Source of the DNA: JAOABV01 sp039801465
GTDB taxonomy: Bacteria; Hydrothermota; Tepidihabitantia; Tepidihabitantales; CAIPLT01
Direction: 5' to 3'
Assembly (NCBI GenBank): GCA_039801465.1
Contig: JBDRUT010000034.1
Coordinates: forward strand, 1-14,966
Length of the DNA stretch: 14,966 nt
Position numbers and translations under genes: made by a program. This document shows, piece by piece, positions 13,891 through 14,966 of this stretch. Within the stretch, counting starts at the first letter, position 1, and the number at the start of each line of letters is the position of its first letter. Under the pieces are notes generated by a model, which made no database searches, was not told where the DNA came from, and saw only the letters and a list, made by a program, of their open reading frames with translations.

Positions 13891-13920
13891 GGGAGTAATT
13901 TTTCATATAAAATCACTCCC
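13891..13920 (-). promoter_or_regulatory. 5'-terminal hairpin in the secreted-protein operon leader
   Basis: On the minus strand GGGAGTGATTTT pairs with the segment ending ATTACTCCC, a stem of about 12 pairs (one G-U) with a 6-base loop. It starts at the predicted transcription start and ends directly against the GGAGG ribosome-binding site of the first gene. It could stabilise the mRNA or limit ribosome access. Confidence 0.6.
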
Positions 13921-13927
13921 TGTCTAA

Positions 13928-13956
13928 AATTTACATCCTTTTTCATATTTTGTCAA
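13928..13956 (-). promoter_or_regulatory. Promoter of the secreted-protein operon
   Basis: On the minus strand TTGACA (13951-13956), a 17-base spacer and TAAATT (13928-13933, 4 of 6). The predicted start at about 13920-13921 leaves a 40-base leader made of one hairpin and a strong Shine-Dalgarno sequence. Confidence 0.6.
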
Positions 13957-14046
13957 GGATAAAATTGAAGGCTTAGAAAAGTTGCTTTCATCCGTAACGG
14001 ATTTTTATTAATAAGATTGAAGACCGTTTCGGTCATTGATTTTAGC

Positions 14047-14316
14047 GATTAAAAGAATGATTACAAAGATTGAAAAACAATGGTTTTTGTCGATGGTATA
14101 TCACTAAATACCTGACTAATCAAAACTTTACCAGAAATCTTTTCTGTGAATGCTCCCCAAAATCGCTTCCATTGATTCCTTTGATTAAAAGAATGAATAC
14201 AACGATGGAAAATAAAAGATATTATCACTGTATTGCCCAAATATCCGGCGTAATCAAGACTTTACTAGACCGCTCTTACAAAAAAGTCCCCAAAATGCTA
14301 CAAGAATCAATGAATT
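14047..14316. repeat. Two degenerate ~135-bp direct repeats
   Basis: GATTAAAAGAATGATTACAA at 14047 recurs as GATTAAAAGAATGAATACAA at 14183. Later blocks in the same order are TATCACT, TAATCAAAACTTTACCAGA against TAATCAAGACTTTACTAGA, and TCCCCAAAAT. The periods of 133-136 are not a steady multiple of three and the reading frame between the copies shifts, so this is not a protein repeat. Confidence 0.65.
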
Positions 14317-14380
14317 TTATCCATTTTGTTTGCCCACAGTATTTTTCGGAGCACTTTTCCAAACTCTCCAAAATCAAAGC

Positions 14381-14408
14381 TTGACATAATTTGATTTTTT
14401 TGTATAAT
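14381..14408 (+). promoter_or_regulatory. Consensus sigma-70 promoter
   Basis: TTGACA (14381-14386), 16 bases, TATAAT (14403-14408), both hexamers perfect. The predicted start is near 14415, four bases before an ATG that opens a 58-codon frame. It could equally drive a non-coding RNA. Confidence 0.6.
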
Positions 14409-14418
14409 ATATGCAAAT

Positions 14419-14595
14419 ATGTGTATATGTATTAAAAAGAAAATTCTGTCGGCGTTGTTTATGACTGATATGGTGGCACAAACTGAGAAATTGCGTAAGA
14501 ATATAATCTGTCATCTTAGTATGGTTATTAGTATATTAGACTTTAATCGGTTTATGATTTGGAAAGAGTTGATAGGACAATTTAATAATTACTGA
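14419..14595 (+). CDS. Possible small protein, 58 residues, unknown
   Basis: ATG 14419 opens a frame of 58 codons ending in TGA 14593-14595, directly after a perfect promoter in the near-leaderless arrangement used elsewhere in this window. The product starts MCICIKKKILSALFMTDMVAQ, a basic and hydrophobic stretch that could be a weak signal or anchor, and then has mixed hydrophobic residues. No family is recognised, there is no Shine-Dalgarno sequence, and codon use is not persuasive. The frame may be chance. Confidence 0.22.
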   Translation: MCICIKKKILSALFMTDMVAQTEKLRKNIICHLSMVISILDFNRFMIWKELIGQFNNY

Positions 14596-14966
14596 GTAAA
14601 GCAGCGTGTGAGCGATTTTGGATATTCTAAGCTGAAAGGTTTATGTTTTTGAAAAGCGATTTGTGGAATGTTATGAGATTTACTTAATTGTGGATAAAGT
14701 CATTGGTTAGTAATTGCATCAAGGCATTTAAAGTAAAAACGCTTAATTTGTTTATTTTTTAAGAATGACAGGTGTACTAAGCAAACAGGCATCAACTATT
14801 TATATGTATTTTGTTATCTTATGTCTTGAAGGCCATAAAGCAACAGGCAAAGTGTTCGGGTGCAGTGTGGGTGCAGAACGGATACTGAATTCATACCATT
14901 CGCGCCGTCGTCTATGGAGTTAAAAATTGTGTCTATTATAATAGCAAAATTGTCGTTTATTATTAA

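Larger units (their letters stand above)
13957..14966. other. Mostly non-coding right end
   Basis: The last kilobase holds no gene I can support firmly. Present are two small hairpins (ATCCG-TAA-CGGAT at 13990-14002 followed by T-rich sequence, and GACCG-TTT-CGGTC at 14022-14034), degenerate direct repeats (14047-14316), and a consensus promoter (14381-14408) with a 58-codon reading frame. Beyond about 14600 I see only AT-rich sequence with a doubled GGGTGCAG near 14860-14876 and a TATAAT at 14937 lacking a good -35. Confidence 0.55.

Noticed and set aside
13881..13946. N-terminal extension of paralog 1 from ATG 13946
   Set aside because: That ATG lies between the promoter hexamers, the extension overlaps the leader hairpin, and ATG 13880 has a strong ribosome-binding site and begins a proper signal peptide.
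14070..14384. 104-codon + strand frame starting at TTG
   Set aside because: It runs through degenerate non-coding repeats whose spacing shifts frame, has a poor start and no ribosome-binding site, and resembles no protein known to me.

Overview
The window comes from an AT-rich, diderm (Gram-negative-type) bacterium. The supporting features are a PorV/PorQ-type outer-membrane protein, two secreted proteins with C-terminal type IX-like sorting modules, a DUF6029-type outer-membrane barrel, a V-type ATPase subunit and a cysteine-rich HisRS. Together they suggest an uncultured lineage near the Bacteroidetes/FCB group, such as candidate division WOR-3 (Stahlbacteria). That placement is inference; no rRNA gene or phylogenetic marker set is present.

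The most interesting locus is 3173-6946 on the + strand. A TTGACT-N16-TATAAT promoter sits directly against the ATG of a gene that carries an in-frame TGA at 3353-3355. The TGA lies where an Omp28-like, thioredoxin-fold protein should have the first cysteine of its CxxC motif. It is followed by a hairpin whose GGUC apical loop looks like a bacterial SECIS element. I read this as a selenoprotein of 249 residues with a U-x-x-C active site. Downstream, tightly packed, are a TlpA-like thioredoxin, a DUF6029-like outer-membrane barrel, a 46-residue membrane-anchored CxxC miniprotein and a NapH-like polyferredoxin membrane protein. The set looks like an envelope redox relay running from cytoplasmic or membrane electrons to extracytoplasmic thiols or selenols.

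Region by region: 1-1025 is non-coding and full of short degenerate repeats. 1026-2698 (- strand) holds an ECF sigma factor, its zinc-binding anti-sigma factor and a small heat-shock protein with a clear terminator. 2699-3208 holds tandem promoter-bearing repeats. 3209-6946 is the redox operon. 7125-9542 (- strand) is the run atpD (V-ATPase subunit D), vanZ-like and hisS, with a tandem duplication of the atpD tail between atpD and vanZ. 9675-11579 (- strand) is a PorV/PorQ-family gene followed by a YhaM-like OB-fold/HD nuclease gene. 11580-12071 is non-coding with a consensus promoter of unknown target. 12072-13880 (- strand) is a pair of tandem paralogous secreted proteins. 13957-14966 is mostly non-coding, with degenerate repeats and another consensus promoter.

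Three promoters (selenoprotein, atpD, porV-like) place the predicted transcription start within about 0-3 bases of the start codon, so leaderless mRNAs appear common for first genes here. Several internal genes use ordinary Shine-Dalgarno sequences.
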